From positions 78,227,401-78,291,400 of the forward strand of contig CM049315.1 in NCBI GenBank assembly GCA_026874595.1: a DNA stretch of 64,000 nucleotides, written 5' to 3'. The position numbers and the translations under genes were made by a program. This document shows positions 11,652 through 24,809 of this stretch, piece by piece; positions within the stretch are counted from its first letter, which is position 1; each line of letters starts with the position of its first letter. This stretch comes from Sipunculus nudus (Eukaryota > Annelida > Sipuncula > Golfingiida > Sipunculidae). The notes below the pieces were generated by a model. The model had not been told where the DNA came from, ran no database searches, and saw only the letters and a list, made by a program, of their open reading frames with translations.

Positions 11652-13110
11652 GTCTAGTCTGTATTATATATCATGACCAACACTGTCTGGTCTGTATATA
11701 TATCATGACCAACACTGTCTAGTCTGTATTATTTATCATAACCAACACTGTCTTGTCTGCAACCAACACGGTCTGGTCTGTATTATATATCATGACCAAC
11801 ACTGTCTGGTCTGTATTATATATCATGACCAACACTCTCTAGTCTGTATTGTATATCATGACCAACACTCTCTAGTCTGTATTGTATATCATGACCAACA
11901 CTGTCTGGTCTGTATATATCGTAACCAACACGGTCTAGTCTGTATTATATATTATGACCAACTCTGTCTAGTCTGTATTGTATATCATGACTAACGCTGT
12001 CTAGTCTGTATTATATATCATGACCAACACTGTCTGGTCTGTATATATATCATGACCAACACTGTCTTGTCTGTATTATTTATCATAACCAACACTGTCT
12101 TGTCTGTAACCAACACGGTCTGGTCTGTATTATATATCATGACCAACACTGTCTGGTCTGTATTATATATCATGACCAACACTCTCTAGTCTCTATTATA
12201 TATCATGACCAACACTGTCTGGTCTGTATTATATATCATGACCAACACTGTCTGGTCTGTATTATATATCATGACCAACACTGTCTAGTCTGTATTGTAT
12301 ATCATGACCAACACTGTCTGGTCTGTATATATCGTAACCAACACGGTCTAGTCTGTATTATATATTATGACCAACTCTGTCTAGTCTGTATTGTATATCA
12401 TGACTAACGCTGTCTAGTCTGTATTATATATCATGACCAACACTGTCTGGTCTGTATATATATCATGACCAACACTGTCTTGTCTGTATTATTTATCATA
12501 ACCAACACTGTCTTGTCTGTAACCAACACGGTCTGGTCTGTATTATATATCATGACCAACACTGTCTGGTCTGTATTATATATCATGACCAACACTCTCT
12601 AGTCTGTATTGTATATCATGACCAACACTGTCTGGTCTGTATATATATCATGACCAACACTGTCTGGTCTGTATATATCGTAACCAACACGGTCTAGTCT
12701 GTATTATATATTATGACCAACTCTGTCTAGTCTGTATTGTATATCATGACTAACGCTGTCTAGTCTGTATTATATATAATGACCAACACTGTCTAGTCTG
12801 TATGTATATCATGTCCAACACTGTCTAGTCTGTTTTATTTATCATGACCGACACTGTCTAGTCTGTATTATATATCATGACCCACACTGTCTAGTCTGTA
12901 TTGTATATCATGACCAACACTGTCTAGTCTGTATTATTTATCATTACCAACACTGTCTAGTCTGTATTATATACCATGACCAACACTGTCTGGTCTGTAT
13001 TATGTAGCACGACCAACACTGTGTAGTCTGTATTATTTATCATGACCGACACTGTCTAATCTGTATTATATCATTACCAACACTGTCTAGTCTGTATTAT
13101 ATATCATGGG
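11325..13110. repeat. Minisatellite, ~33 bp unit, with higher-order repeats
   Basis: About 50 copies of TGTCTAGTCTGTATTATATA plus TCATGACCAACAC, interrupted by an (AT)n expansion at about 11597-11647. Variant units recur in the same order: the marker ATGACTAACGCTG appears at about 11988, 12401 and 12747, each followed by the same series of variants (TCTTGTCTGTATTATTTATC, then TAACCAACACGG). This indicates block duplications of roughly 350-410 bp. No coding potential. Confidence 0.92.
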
Positions 13111-14811
13111 CCAGCGGTACTTATATTCAATCTCCGCATTGAAAATTCAACAGACCTTATTGTTCTCACTTGCTTTCACCCATTTCACATTGTATAAAGC
13201 AAACAGAAAATTGAACTTATCTTTATGATGCTATTATTTTTTTGGAAACGCAAACAAAAAGACACATTATACCAATATGATAAAGCAACTAAAAAATTTA
13301 ACCTGTCTCAAGTTTTTCTTTAGAAATCATAAACACTGAATCCACATCAAGATAACCAACAATGGAATAGATTAAATCAGTGTTCCACATTCACATAATA
13401 TTAAAATGACATGTTATACAGATGAATGTATCACTGAAATATAAAATGTACACCTGCCACTTTGATGTAATAATTTGTTGCTAAAATGATACAAAAATCT
13501 GTTGCAAATTTGACATAAATGCAAGTAAATGAGAAATGAAATGTGTTATTGAATAAAAAACAATGTCTTGTTAGTTCTTTTAAATGGCGACGGATGGCGC
13601 TGTGAAATGGATGGCCTTGTGAAATGAAACCGGTTTTAAATTTAAACATTATTATTCAAGTAGAGAAGTTGTTTATTCAATGAAAACATGATCCAGACAT
13701 TAATCTTACCTGGAGGTGTAAGGAAGAGAACAAATTACCAAAATTAACTCTGATTATCCTCGTCTAGAGAATGGTTAATGATTATACTTTACGTTCGTGT
13801 CAAGGGATAAAACATGCAACAAATATTAAGAATCATTACCGAAAGAAATAAAGGAATGTAAACCTTTCTCAGTTTACTTTACATCAGTCATCATTATTCT
13901 CAATATTTAATGTCACAAAACAATTTTGCTTTGAAAGAATGCTTTCTTACCAAGGAAGATTCACGACGCGTCTTCTTTACAGGATAACTCTGTTAAATTG
14001 TTTATTTACAAAAACATATTAGGAGATATGAAACGTATGAAGTTTTTAAAAACGGTTTAGAACATGTTCTAGGTGAATTACTTATAAATAACTCTACTCT
14101 CACGCAGAGTTAACTAAAACAGGACAAATTCAATGAGAAACAAAAAGTGTTCGTACTTTCATGAAGCCCATTGCATGACAAGATTAACGTACTTTATGAA
14201 ACAAAACATATTCAGACCTATATAAAACCCAATATATCATCTTATGTATTAATATTACCTCTAGGTATATATCCCGTAGCGGCTAATGGTCCCCGTAAAG
14301 GGCTCTTTTTGTCAGGCAAGAGTCCGTCTCCTGTGTCATGCATGGATATCATGTCTTTTCATTACACGGCAATGTTCTGATATTAAATCAATACCCTGTA
14401 GCTGACAACCCTTAGTCTTCATCTGAGGATTGGTACTCCGATATTTTTTTTTGTAAATTATTCTACAGACCCTTAGGGAAATGAGAACCAGCGTCAGAGA
14501 CCGTGAGTTACAGTGATGTGAAAGAACAGGTTAAATATAAATAACAGAAAACGTTTATTTTTAGTAGAGAACGTTTGTCCTTTGCCTCGCATGATTGAAA
14601 AAACGTGCGTAACGTCGGAAACTTATTCACTTTGGTTTCATTACCATATCGTTTTTTTTTTTTTTTGTCATAGATGTCGGAAAAGTATGGAACGGATAGT
14701 AACTGTTAATTTGGTATAATGAAGAATCTACAGGATCATGCACATTACTAATGTTCGATTTGTTTGACAAGATCGCTGCATTTCATGATAACCCCGCCGT
14801 TATTAGCCACT

Positions 14812-15027
14812 CGAGTCCGAGTCCTTGAGATTAGGGTCCAAGTCCACCTTCTTCGAGTCCGTGTAATCTGGAACCCGAGTTAAAGTCCAGATCCGAGTCA
14901 AACACATATTTATTTATTAAACGAAATTTAAAATGGAAATTATTTTTTCAGTGTTTATGTCGGTTTACAAGTGCCTTTGACTTGAATGTTTGTACACTTG
15001 TTGATCCAGAAGCAGAGCTTAGGCTTG

Positions 15028-15085
<58 letters not shown>

Positions 15086-15262
15086 TGGTCCTTTTTTGTT
15101 ATGTCCTGTTAATAGTTCGAACATGTATATACAAGTCTTTAGATTCTGTGGCAGAATCAATATTTTTCTATTGGACTTGAGAAGGATTTTTTCTTAATTC
15201 TGGAGTCCCAACCTCTGAGTCCGAGTACAAGTCTGAGTCCCAATGAAAGTGGAGTTCGGATT
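14812..15262. repeat. GAGTCC-rich repeat split by (AT)n
   Basis: Degenerate GAGTCC/GAGTCCGAGTCC hexamer runs occupy 14812-14901 and 15200-15262. Between them lie ordinary sequence and an (AT)n tract at 15031-15081. The hexamer stretches look like two halves of one low-complexity repeat. Confidence 0.6.
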
Positions 15263-15264
15263 CT

Positions 15265-15268
<4 letters not shown>

Positions 15269-15348
<80 letters not shown>
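15269..15348. repeat. Compound microsatellite (AT)n(GT)n
   Basis: Alternating AT to 15316, then GT to 15348, without interruption. Confidence 0.97.
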
Positions 15349-15349
<1 letters not shown>

Positions 15350-16794
15350 CAGGAGCTTTTAATTGACAAGAACAAGAAAAGCAGTAAATCTAATATCGTT
15401 CTCTCGTGACTCATTCAGGTTTAGAAAATTTTGTCAATTTAACGATACGATGCTAATCTGATGGGTCTGGCTCAAATCACAGGAAAATCATGTTACGCAA
15501 ATTCACTTTCCAGGGACAAATACGGCTCTTTCTGTTCACACACATATTAATTTTTAAGACATACAAAACAACTTAAAAGCCAAGAATAAAGATCAAGATT
15601 TGAGAATGAACTGTGTAAGGCCATGAGCAAAACCTCGTTTAACCTATCACGCTGTGGTAAGCAGGGAAAAATTACAACACCATCAACAAGGTGGATGCAC
15701 CGGAAGCACTAGTCGGACGAGAGCATGGTTTCCGGTATTATCGTAACCGAATCGGGCATCTCAAGGCTGAAGTATTGATGAATCAGGCCGTCAGGGGGGA
15801 AAATGAGAAGAAACGCAACACTTTTGAGCATTTCCCTATTCTGTGTCACGAATTATAATTTTCCTCCCTAAAGCCAGCCTTCAGGGCATCAGAGTCTGAA
15901 AGATGCGGCCATATGGTTGTTACCATGACACGCACGCAACCGCTTCGTTTGGAAACCTCCTACCGGTTTGAAAACGGATGGCAAAGCGTGCAGAGACTGT
16001 TAGGAACAAAGTAGACTGTCTAGGGAAAAAAACGTGATCCATTATGAACTAGCGTGTGTCACACCACAACCCTCGCACGTTGTATCTAATCGCAAACACC
16101 AGCCTCGTCCATTAACGATTCCTCCACCTAGATTACTCACCTGGTTTCTTAATTAAAGCACCCAGGTAATTAAAGTTACGTAACGACCTCTCGGGTGTTG
16201 GCTTCCTTGGTAATCAGGCCATCATTATCCATAACGCTTCTTTCCTCCATGTATTTTTCGTCTCTGTAACATTATATCCTTGAAAGACGGGGTATATTTT
16301 ACATGTTTTGTTAAGCTTTATTTCTCGCCAAAGTGAGTGTCTTCCTCGTGTTTCAGTCAGTCTCGTATTAGTCAGAAAGAAAGCCGGGGGCGGAATAACT
16401 TTAAAGTTTCGAAATCATAACGTGTAATGCCGTTGTAACGTAACGTGAACAAGATAACTGCATCATTTTTCATGTGAGATCAGGTATGTAATGAGTTCGA
16501 CAGTGTCACTTCACAAGCTAAATGAAAGTCATTTGCAAATCATCATAATTTTGTTGAAAAATGTTTTAAGAAAACCAATTAATAATAGGAATTTGGTGAC
16601 CTGCTGCGCTTGGTCACACACAATGCAAGGTACTATTGATGTTAGTCATATCATATTCACACACAAAAAGATACTATTGATGTCAATAATATCATATACA
16701 TGTTATGTGATTCTGTCACAATCTTGATGTTTTCTATTTAAACATCATCTATTAGGTCGAGAATAAGTAATGTTATTATATGAGTAACGTTATT

Positions 16795-17075
16795 GCCTCC
16801 GCCAGGACGGTATGCATTCAATCCCGTTCGTATGTGTTTGTTCATGACATATCTCACGCAATCATGAACGACATTCCGTGATATTTGAATGGCCCCTCGG
16901 GAATGGGCCAATGAAGATTTTCCTGTGGGTCCGGCATATGATCCGGAACCAGAAAGGACTTCCAGGAATATTCACAAGTGTGAAGTTACATATGCCGGAT
17001 TCAACATGGGAATATGGACCGAATAAGTGAATACAAACACTTAATGATCACCCACATGGCGGATTTATATTATAT
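16795..17075 (+). mobile_element. TGCCTCCGCC-family repeat, copy 2
   Basis: Starts TTGCCTCCGCCAGGACGGTA, with GTTCGTATGTGTTTGTTCAT, then GTGGGTCCGGCATATGATCC and a GGACCGAATAAGTGAATACA-like part as in copy 1. The far end is less well preserved (CACCCACATGGCGG). A (GT)n tract follows at 17115-17148. Confidence 0.72.
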
Positions 17076-17111
17076 ATCCGTATATTTAGAAAATGTAAGA
17101 CATAAATACTC

Positions 17112-17114
<3 letters not shown>

Positions 17115-17148
<34 letters not shown>
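17115..17148. repeat. (GT)n microsatellite
   Basis: Uninterrupted TG repeat of about 34 bp, just beyond a dispersed repeat copy. Confidence 0.97.
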
Positions 17149-17150
<2 letters not shown>

Positions 17151-20100
17151 AGCAAAAAGAAAATGCAAGCTGTCATGTGCTGTCAAGTATAGGACGAAAG
17201 AAGGAATTTAGAATTGTTGATATGGAAAAGTAGGAAAAATCAGACAAACAGAAGGAAACTCTTGGACAAATGTTGGACAACTAAAACAACCCTATTCTTA
17301 CCAATACAAGATAAACGAGAGGAATATCCAACAAGTCATGTTATTGAAAACATATTTAAAAAATATTTATATGGTGATCACATGGTGCTTCAAATTACCA
17401 AAATTGTTTACAACGAAAAACAGAACTATATAGTCACAGCACTTCACAACATTACATCAAAACATACAAGAAGAAGAAAAAGTAAAATTAAAGAAAATGT
17501 AGAGAAAATAGGACCGAGACAACAAATAGAAGGTCACTAGACAACACGGATATGTATCACACGTGAGTGAGCATATCGAAAACCGTGCCGAGATCTACCA
17601 GTTTATCTAATAATAGTAATAAAAATAACAACAATAATAATTATTATTATTAATGGTATAGCCATGTTAGTCTGTAGTAGAAGTGCAGGTTAAGAGTAAG
17701 AGTGACGCCTTTCAAAAAGACTAACTATAGTGTGATAATAAATAAGTTAGTCTATCTGTAAAAGGGGTCACTTTTCATCTTTATCAACACTGTCGATATA
17801 CATATATAAATATATATGAACAAATCTGTTGTATTTCTGCTGAGTGAGGGAGATATTTCCCTCATAAAGCAGGTTACATTCTTTAAGAGAAGGTACTTCA
17901 GGTCGCATAGCGACAAGCAAATCAGTGAATTTCCTCCATTCATGTCAAGGTAGTGTACAAACTTTATGAAAACTGCTAAAACAGGGACAACCAAACAAGC
18001 AATGGGGATAAAATTGAACCCTCCTTAGCCGAGGTGATCACGTTAAACGTTTCTTGTACCCTGCCTGATCAATAAACTGTCGCTGTGGCGCAGACCAAGT
18101 TATAAAATTCTTCCGGAGAAGTGATGGTCCCATGTATTTTTAAACAATATCTTTAACTAGGTGAGCAAACGGTTGCGTGCTTTTGTTCGGAAAATAATTA
18201 ACACGTCTTAAACAACTACATCACAGCTTTATGTTTGTCTGAGCTTTCTCCTTTTATATATTTATGGACCCTCTTTTCAGACACTTTTTAAAAAAACAGG
18301 CCGCCTGTGTTAAATTCGTTTGACGGTATATCAGATTTAGGGATCGACAATACCCTTAATTGGCCATTGACTCCGGTTGACTCCTTCTAACGATATGGCA
18401 AGAAAAACGCCGTCTGTTTGTGATTATAATGTACCTCGATTCCATTCATATTCGATTTTCACCTGTTCACTTTTTCGCGATCGAACCATATAATTACCTA
18501 CAATGTAGAGTACATCCTTCTTTTTTATGAATTAATTAAACAAAGTAACGTGTGCAAAATTGTAAAATTTGGACGGAGACCCAAGTGATTTTCGATCGAG
18601 GAGAAATCGGTGTCCATTGTTGAAAGATACTTTGAAAGTTCTGATTATTTATAAAACCTAACATCTTAGATTAACGTAATATACAAGGTCAATTTTCATC
18701 TATAAAATCAACTTCTGCTTGTCGACTTGGCTTCCACGATGGGACTTCTTGTTCACAAAGGTTTTATTTTGTCGATAATTTCAAAAGTCGCGAATTTGAA
18801 ACCCTCTTAAACAAAAGGCAGGCACAATATCTAACAGTGCATAGAGTTCATGTTCAAATTTTTCACTGCAGGTCAGGGCGAGATCAAACTTTGTTCTTAT
18901 GAACACTACATATTTAACGCACTAAAAATACAAGTAGTAAGGAACATTCACTTCGTGTTAAATTGTAAACGTTTAAGAGAATTTTGATGAACTGACTAAT
19001 TAATGGGGAAGTGAACATACTTTTCACAATATTTGTGATTTCCTGTTTTAGATCAAGTCAAGCTGGCACCTGTTAGATATTAACACAAGTAATCAGAAGA
19101 CGGCATCTAATGCCAGACACTCGAAATCAAGGGAAAGGATCAAGATTAAGACAAAATGTAAAAGTTCTAATAAAATCCGGCGTGCCTTATCAAGCCATGT
19201 ATACGCAGCTTGTAAACCATTACAAACTGAAAAAGATGTAACCCTTACAGAAAATTATTTCCGGGAAAAATGGCTGGACAGTAGAATTGACCTGGAATAA
19301 GTAATTTGCCGCGTCTGGGGTTTTTTTCGTAGCTCAGTATTGATTCGTTTCCGGTTAGGCGGACAGACTTCATTTTAATGTTTCTTGTTGATATTGATTA
19401 CGTAATATCACCAGCAAGTAAGGGATATTTAAACGAGGTATAAATTTGGACTGAGGGATAAATGTCTGCACTAATAACCGTGTGAAGGTTATGACGATCG
19501 ACAAACAGATTGTAAGGTGTTCAATAATTCCCATTACACAAGTTTCATTGTCACTTGATATTAATATACAAATTTACTTCAGACCATCCATGAGTCACAA
19601 CAGATCTAATAACAGGGGCTTGTTTGTTTTGATGAAACTGTTTCCCAATATTTCAACTCAGCGGCTGAATCTGGCGATGCGGCGTTCAGTTTTTGCCTTT
19701 CTGTGGCTTACCGAACCGTCAAGCATACAGGCTCGTGTTCAAAGTTTTCTTATTTGATTTCCGATAAAATGTCTGAGACAGCGAAATCCCATTTCCTGCA
19801 AGAAGTCTGACTGACATGTGCCAGACATAAGCTAAGCTCTGGTTGTCATATAAAAGAAGACATTCCCCTAATTTTACACAGGAGCACGAGCACCGGGAGG
19901 TTTAGTGATGTACGTATGGTAATTTGCCGCTAATATCCTAATTAGTGTTTTCAGCATGTCACAGGCTCGAGGTGGTCTTGAATACACGGGGTCGTAAATT
20001 GCTCCTGCATGCGTCGACGTTCAAATCGTTTCAATGGGTCCGTGTGATTTATAACAACCTGGCAAACCCTAAAAAATCCACAAATTGAACGAGTCATCGC

Positions 20101-21129
20101 ACTTTCCTGGATGTTCTATTCAGTAATGTCAGACATGAGGAAATATAAGGCAGTTTATATCCAGCCCGCCCTAGCTATTATCTGACGGTAAACATAATAA
20201 TGCACGAATTATCTAAGACAGACATGTTACTTGGAGCTTAGTCTATTTTTTATACCTCACTGTTATTTCAATATTACATAGGCTATACCCGTTACCAAAG
20301 AGAGCATCTGTTATAATAATCCAGCGACAAACATGACCTTTGCAAGATTGTATCATTAAATGAATCAATATTATATATGTTACCTCCGCTAAAATTTCAC
20401 TTGAAAAAAGGGGATATATTGAGGACTGATTCTTTGGTCCTATTTGTGCTACTGGCTACGTCAAACTTTTTGTTATAGGGTTATTAATTAAAAAACAGTA
20501 ATTTTAAACAAGACCCGATCAATCACCAGAGAACAAGACCAAAATTCTGATTTAACTCCGAAATTTATTAAAAGGTTTCGTGACCCCATATTAAACATGA
20601 TGCGAACGAGCAGCCATTACGACTACATGACAAAGGAACTAGTCTGTTTTTAAGGTCATATGGCATGCTTGTTGCCGCTTCGGGGCACGGAGCGCGTAAT
20701 CACGCGCATGAGCGTGACCAATAAATGCCCGCGGGAACGTTAAACATGTGACATTAAGAGTGACTAATTCACATCCCCAATCAGCCAGGACAGATCAAGG
20801 CTTGACGACTGATGCGTCATCGAATGAAGGTCGACATTTTTTATCGGCTGTGTTTCAATTTAATTTTCCCATGCCACCATTGTTTATATCAAACAGTGAT
20901 GCCGCCCTTAAGCTATTTCACAAGCCTCAACGTTCGCTCCGCGTACAGGAATTACAGGTACAGGTTACATATAAGCATAAAATAACACCACGTATATTTA
21001 GTATGAATTGGGATTTTTAATCTCTTTATATGTCTCATTATTACAATCTCCTTTAATGAGCAAGAATTTCACAGTCATCCAAACAAGAGAGTCACTTTAC
21101 CCTGATACTTTACAGTTAATTTAGGTTTT

Positions 21130-21560
21130 ATACCTGAAAGGTCTACATAAACTATTATAATAAGACTCCGTGAAAGGTCTACATAAACTATTATAATAAG
21201 ACTCCGTGAAAGGTCTACATAAACTATTATAATAAGACTCCGTGAAAGGTCTACATAAACCATTATAATAAGACTCCGTGAAAGGTCTACATAAACCATT
21301 ATAATAAGACTCCGTGAAAGGTCTACATAAACCATTATAATAAGACTCCGTGAAAGGTCTACATAAACCATTATAATAAGACTCTGTGAAAGGTCTACAT
21401 AAACTATTATAATAAGACTCCGTGAAAGGTCTACATAAACTATTATAATAAGACTCCGTGAAAGGTCTACATAAACTATTATAATAAGACTCCGTGAAAG
21501 GTCTACATAAACCATTGTGATAAGACTCCGTTAAAGGTTTATATAAATCATAATGATAAG
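21130..21560. repeat. Tandem array, 36 bp unit
   Basis: Eleven to twelve highly uniform copies of GTGAAAGGTCTACATAAACT plus ATTATAATAAGACTCC. Because 36 is divisible by three, two minus-strand frames stay open for 146 and 171 codons, but there is no splice or start context and the two overlapping frames cannot both be real. High uniformity suggests recent expansion. Confidence 0.95.
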
Positions 21561-22079
21561 ACTCCATGGCGTATATGTTTGTATTGAGACTCACCAGGGC
21601 CTGAAGCTTGCCCCCTCGAATCGTGAAAGCCTGCATCCATAAACCTCTCCTCTAGGCGTAGAAATAAGACTGTTAAGAGTACCAGCCCCTATGTAGCAGG
21701 CAGTATATTATACTTGCAGGAAAAGGAGTAAGCTCGACATAGATATACCCTTCTTAATGGGGAAAGTTTCGTGACACTACAGTTGAAGCAATAAGTTTGG
21801 AGATTTAGTCAGTGTAGCCAAGGTGTTTATGTGCAGGAAAAAGAGCACCGTATTGTTTTATGGGAAGACACTTGTGAATTTTACAGTTTTAACGAAAGAT
21901 GAAAAATGATACATCGCACAAGATTTATTTTTCAGTCAAACCTTACTTTTTGTGTTTGGTTCAGAGCCTCTGTCTACCTTTCCTCATGTCTCCTTACAAG
22001 ATACCTATAGTAGACTAAAACAGTACATGTGTTGGATACGTAATTTTTTTTTTTATAAAAAGGGAAATTTACATGTACA

Positions 22080-22208
22080 AAGTATTTTTCCGGACCCCCC
22101 CCCCCCCTTTTCTGACCTGAGGACCTTTTATTTAGGGTTTCCATTTGTCCTTCTGGGTGGGAACCCCCCCCCCCCCGCCCTTTTTCCTAAATCCTGGATC
22201 CGCCCCTG
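22080..22208. mobile_element. MITE-like copy with CAGGGGCGGATCC-type end
   Basis: C-runs near 22092-22106 and 22164-22178 are followed by TCCTGGATCCGCCCCTG at 22192-22208. The same end occurs at 46.09 kb and a variant at 45.29 kb. The opposite end is not clear here. This end sequence is of the type seen in hAT-derived miniature elements; that assignment rests on general knowledge of such ends, not on a search. Confidence 0.5.
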
Positions 22209-22209
22209 T

Positions 22210-22475
22210 AGTCTGGGTAACCAGGCCCGGTTACTACTGCACCTGCGGGTCCTGGATGTCTTACCATCTCTGTTACTTGGTCAACCCACCGAGGAATCCC
22301 CAAAGAGCGCCTCGTTTGTGAGAGAAACACGACTGTTGGGCACAGTCATCCCAATAGGCCTGCAAAGCACTCACCCTTGATGGGGCCGACCGTGAAAAAT
22401 CTCGTCGCCTCGGCTAAGATTCGAAGTAACGATCTCCCGGCTTTGAGCCGTGCGCTCTTCCCCACCACAGAAGCC
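22210..22475 (-). mobile_element. tRNA-derived SINE-like element
   Basis: Read on the minus strand, a tRNA-like head runs from about 22475 to 22405: an A-box-like TGGTGGGGAAGAGCGC, an anticodon-arm-like CGGCTCAAAGCCG, and a B-box-like CTTCGAATC at 22426-22418. It continues into a non-tRNA body containing CATCAAGGGTGAGTGCTTTG. The head is too diverged to be a functional tRNA. A promoter-bearing head plus unrelated body fits a SINE. Its 3' boundary is uncertain, and it abuts the MITE-like copy. Confidence 0.5.
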
Positions 22476-23087
22476 AGATATAACATCTGTCGGGATTTGC
22501 TTATTGCAAAGAGTCTTCATGGCTTCTCTTGAGAAGAGGTTCTTTGGTCACGTCCACCTTATGGAATGGCGTTCCACTGACGTTACAGTCCCTTAAATTA
22601 TTCAGTCCTTCACAATGTTTTGTAAATCCTTTTGCAAGAATTTATTGAGTAAGGCAATTGCGCTTCTTGCTTATTCTGTCTCAAGAACAATCTAAAACGT
22701 GTTGAGAGAGTTACCTGTGAGAAAAAGCGAAACAAATGTGGACAGGCACAGTGGAATGACCATTGGATATGTAACGCAGGTGCTACCTAGGTATACATTT
22801 AGAGCTTTTTGTAAAATCACGTATTTTCACGATTTTTTTTTTGGTTGAGGTAACCGCCTCCATTTTTATTGCATAACGAGTTACTTTATACAACTGCAAA
22901 ACTCCATTCCGGTTTGGGAATATACGTGACAGGGGCTTACACGCGATAATCCTGGTGTACCACTCCTCCGGGCCCTGGGTGTATGTCTTCCCCATTGCTG
23001 GAGGAAAACCAGTTATAATCACATGTTGTTTTTATGATCCTCGAACCCTGTGTTCTATTTATTGCACCAACAACATAGCTCTCAGGA

Positions 23088-24365
23088 TGTATGATTCTGA
23101 TTTATCCAGCCTGTGTTACAGATGATAGAGGTAGCGACCAGGGCCACGCCTGAGTCTGTCTGATTTATCCAGCCTGTGTTACAGCTAATAGAGGAAGCGA
23201 CAAGAGCCACGCCTGAGTCAGTCTGATTTATCCAGCTTGTATTACAGCTAATAGAGGTAGCGACCAGAGCCACGTCTGAGTCAGTCTGATTTATCCAGCC
23301 TGTGTGACATCTGATAGAGGTAGCGACCAGGTCCACGCCTGAGTCTGTCTGATTTATCCAGCCTGTGTTACAGCTGATAGAGGTAGCGACCAGGGCCACG
23401 CCTGAGTCTGTCTGATTTATCCAGCCTGTGTTACAGCTGATAGAGGAAGCGACCAGGGCCACGCCTGAGTCTGTCTGATTTATCCAGCTTGTATTACAGC
23501 TAATAGAGGTAGCGACCAGGGTCACGCCTGAGTCTGTCTGATTTATCCAGCCTGTGTCACAGCTGATAGAGGTAGCGACCAGGGCCACGCCTGAGTCTGT
23601 CTGATTTATCCAGCCTGTGTTACAGCTAATAGAGGAAGCGACCAGAGCCACGCCTGATACAGTCTGATTTATCCAGCTTGTATTACAGCTAATAGAGGTA
23701 GCGACCAGGGCCACGCCTGAGTCTGTCTGATTTATCCAGCCTGTGTTACAGCTGATAGAGGTAGCGACCAGGGCCACGCCTGAGTCTGTCTGATTTATCC
23801 AGCCTGTGTTACAACTGATAGAGGAAGCGGCCAGGGCCACGCCTGAGTCTGCCTGATTTATCCATCCTGTGTTACAGCTAATAGAGGAAGCGACCAGGGC
23901 CACTCCTGTGTCTGTCTGATTTATCCAGCCTGTGTTACAGCTGATAGAGGTAGCGACCAGGGCCACGCCTGCGTCTGTCTGATTTATCCAACCTGTGTTA
24001 AAGCTGATAGAGGTAGCGATTAAGGCCACGCCTGAGTCTCTCTGAATCATCCAGCCTATGTTACAGCTGATAGAGGTAGCGACCAGGGCCACGCCTGTGT
24101 CTGTCTTATTTATCCAGCCTGTGTTAAAGCTGATAGAGGTAGCGACCAGGGCTACGCCTGTGTCTGTCTGATTTATCCAGCCTGTGTTACAGCTGATAGA
24201 GGTAGCGATTAGGGCCACGCCTGTATCTGTCTGATTCATCCAGCCTGTGTTACAGCTGATAGAAGTAGCGATCAGGGCCACGCCTGTGTCTGTCTGATTC
24301 ATCCAGCCTGTGTTACAGCTGATAGAAGTAGCGATCAGGGCCACGCCTGTGTCTGTCTGACAGGC
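23088..24365. repeat. Minisatellite, 63 bp unit, open in one minus-strand frame
   Basis: About 20 copies of a 63 bp unit (TCTGATTTATCCAGCCTGTG, TTACAGCTGATAGAGGTAGC, GACCAGGGCCACGCCTGAG). A minus-strand frame is open through the whole array, coding a 21-residue repeat beginning INQTDSGVALVATSISCNTG. It starts with GTG rather than ATG, and neither edge has a splice site in the phase needed to join the flanking olfactomedin exons. Substitutions are often amino-acid changing. I read it as non-coding, but note it is on the gene's strand. Confidence 0.9.
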
Positions 24366-24749
24366 CTTCAGCTGGGGCACAGTTGGATGATGACAAGAAT
24401 TGGTTCAATTAGAGTCTTCGATTAATTACATGCTTTCACTCTTGGTTTGTACTTACAGTTCACAAATACCAGATATAAGTTACTGATTGTTATTACCTAC
24501 GCACTTGTTTTACCAATTTTAATTGAAGATGGGACAGTGATTATCAGTTAATGATTTTATATTTCTATTTGATTTTCATTGGTAATCTTGCATCGCGGCA
24601 TGTGCTTCCGGTAAAAGTTTTTAAAATATATTGTGATAACTGATCTTCAAATAATCTAAAAATTCACCTATGAATTTATTTGATCCATATTGTTTCATAT
24701 GCCCCATTCCCACAGAACGCATGCATGGCTATATGATACAAAAAGCCAG

Positions 24750-24751
<2 letters not shown>

Positions 24752-24806
<55 letters not shown>
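24752..24806. repeat. (AT)n microsatellite
   Basis: Uninterrupted alternating AT, 55 bp, followed by a few AAT units. Confidence 0.97.

Positions 24807-24809
<3 letters not shown>

Noticed and set aside
17214-17540. 108-codon plus-strand frame rich in Lys/Arg
   Set aside because: More protein-like than most, but no recognisable domain, no homologous copy in the window and no splice or promoter context. It starts just after a (GT)n tract within the intron of the opposite-strand gene.
21075-21636. 146- and 171-codon minus-strand repeat frames
   Set aside because: Two overlapping frames opened by a 36 bp (multiple of three) minisatellite; no start, splice or domain evidence.
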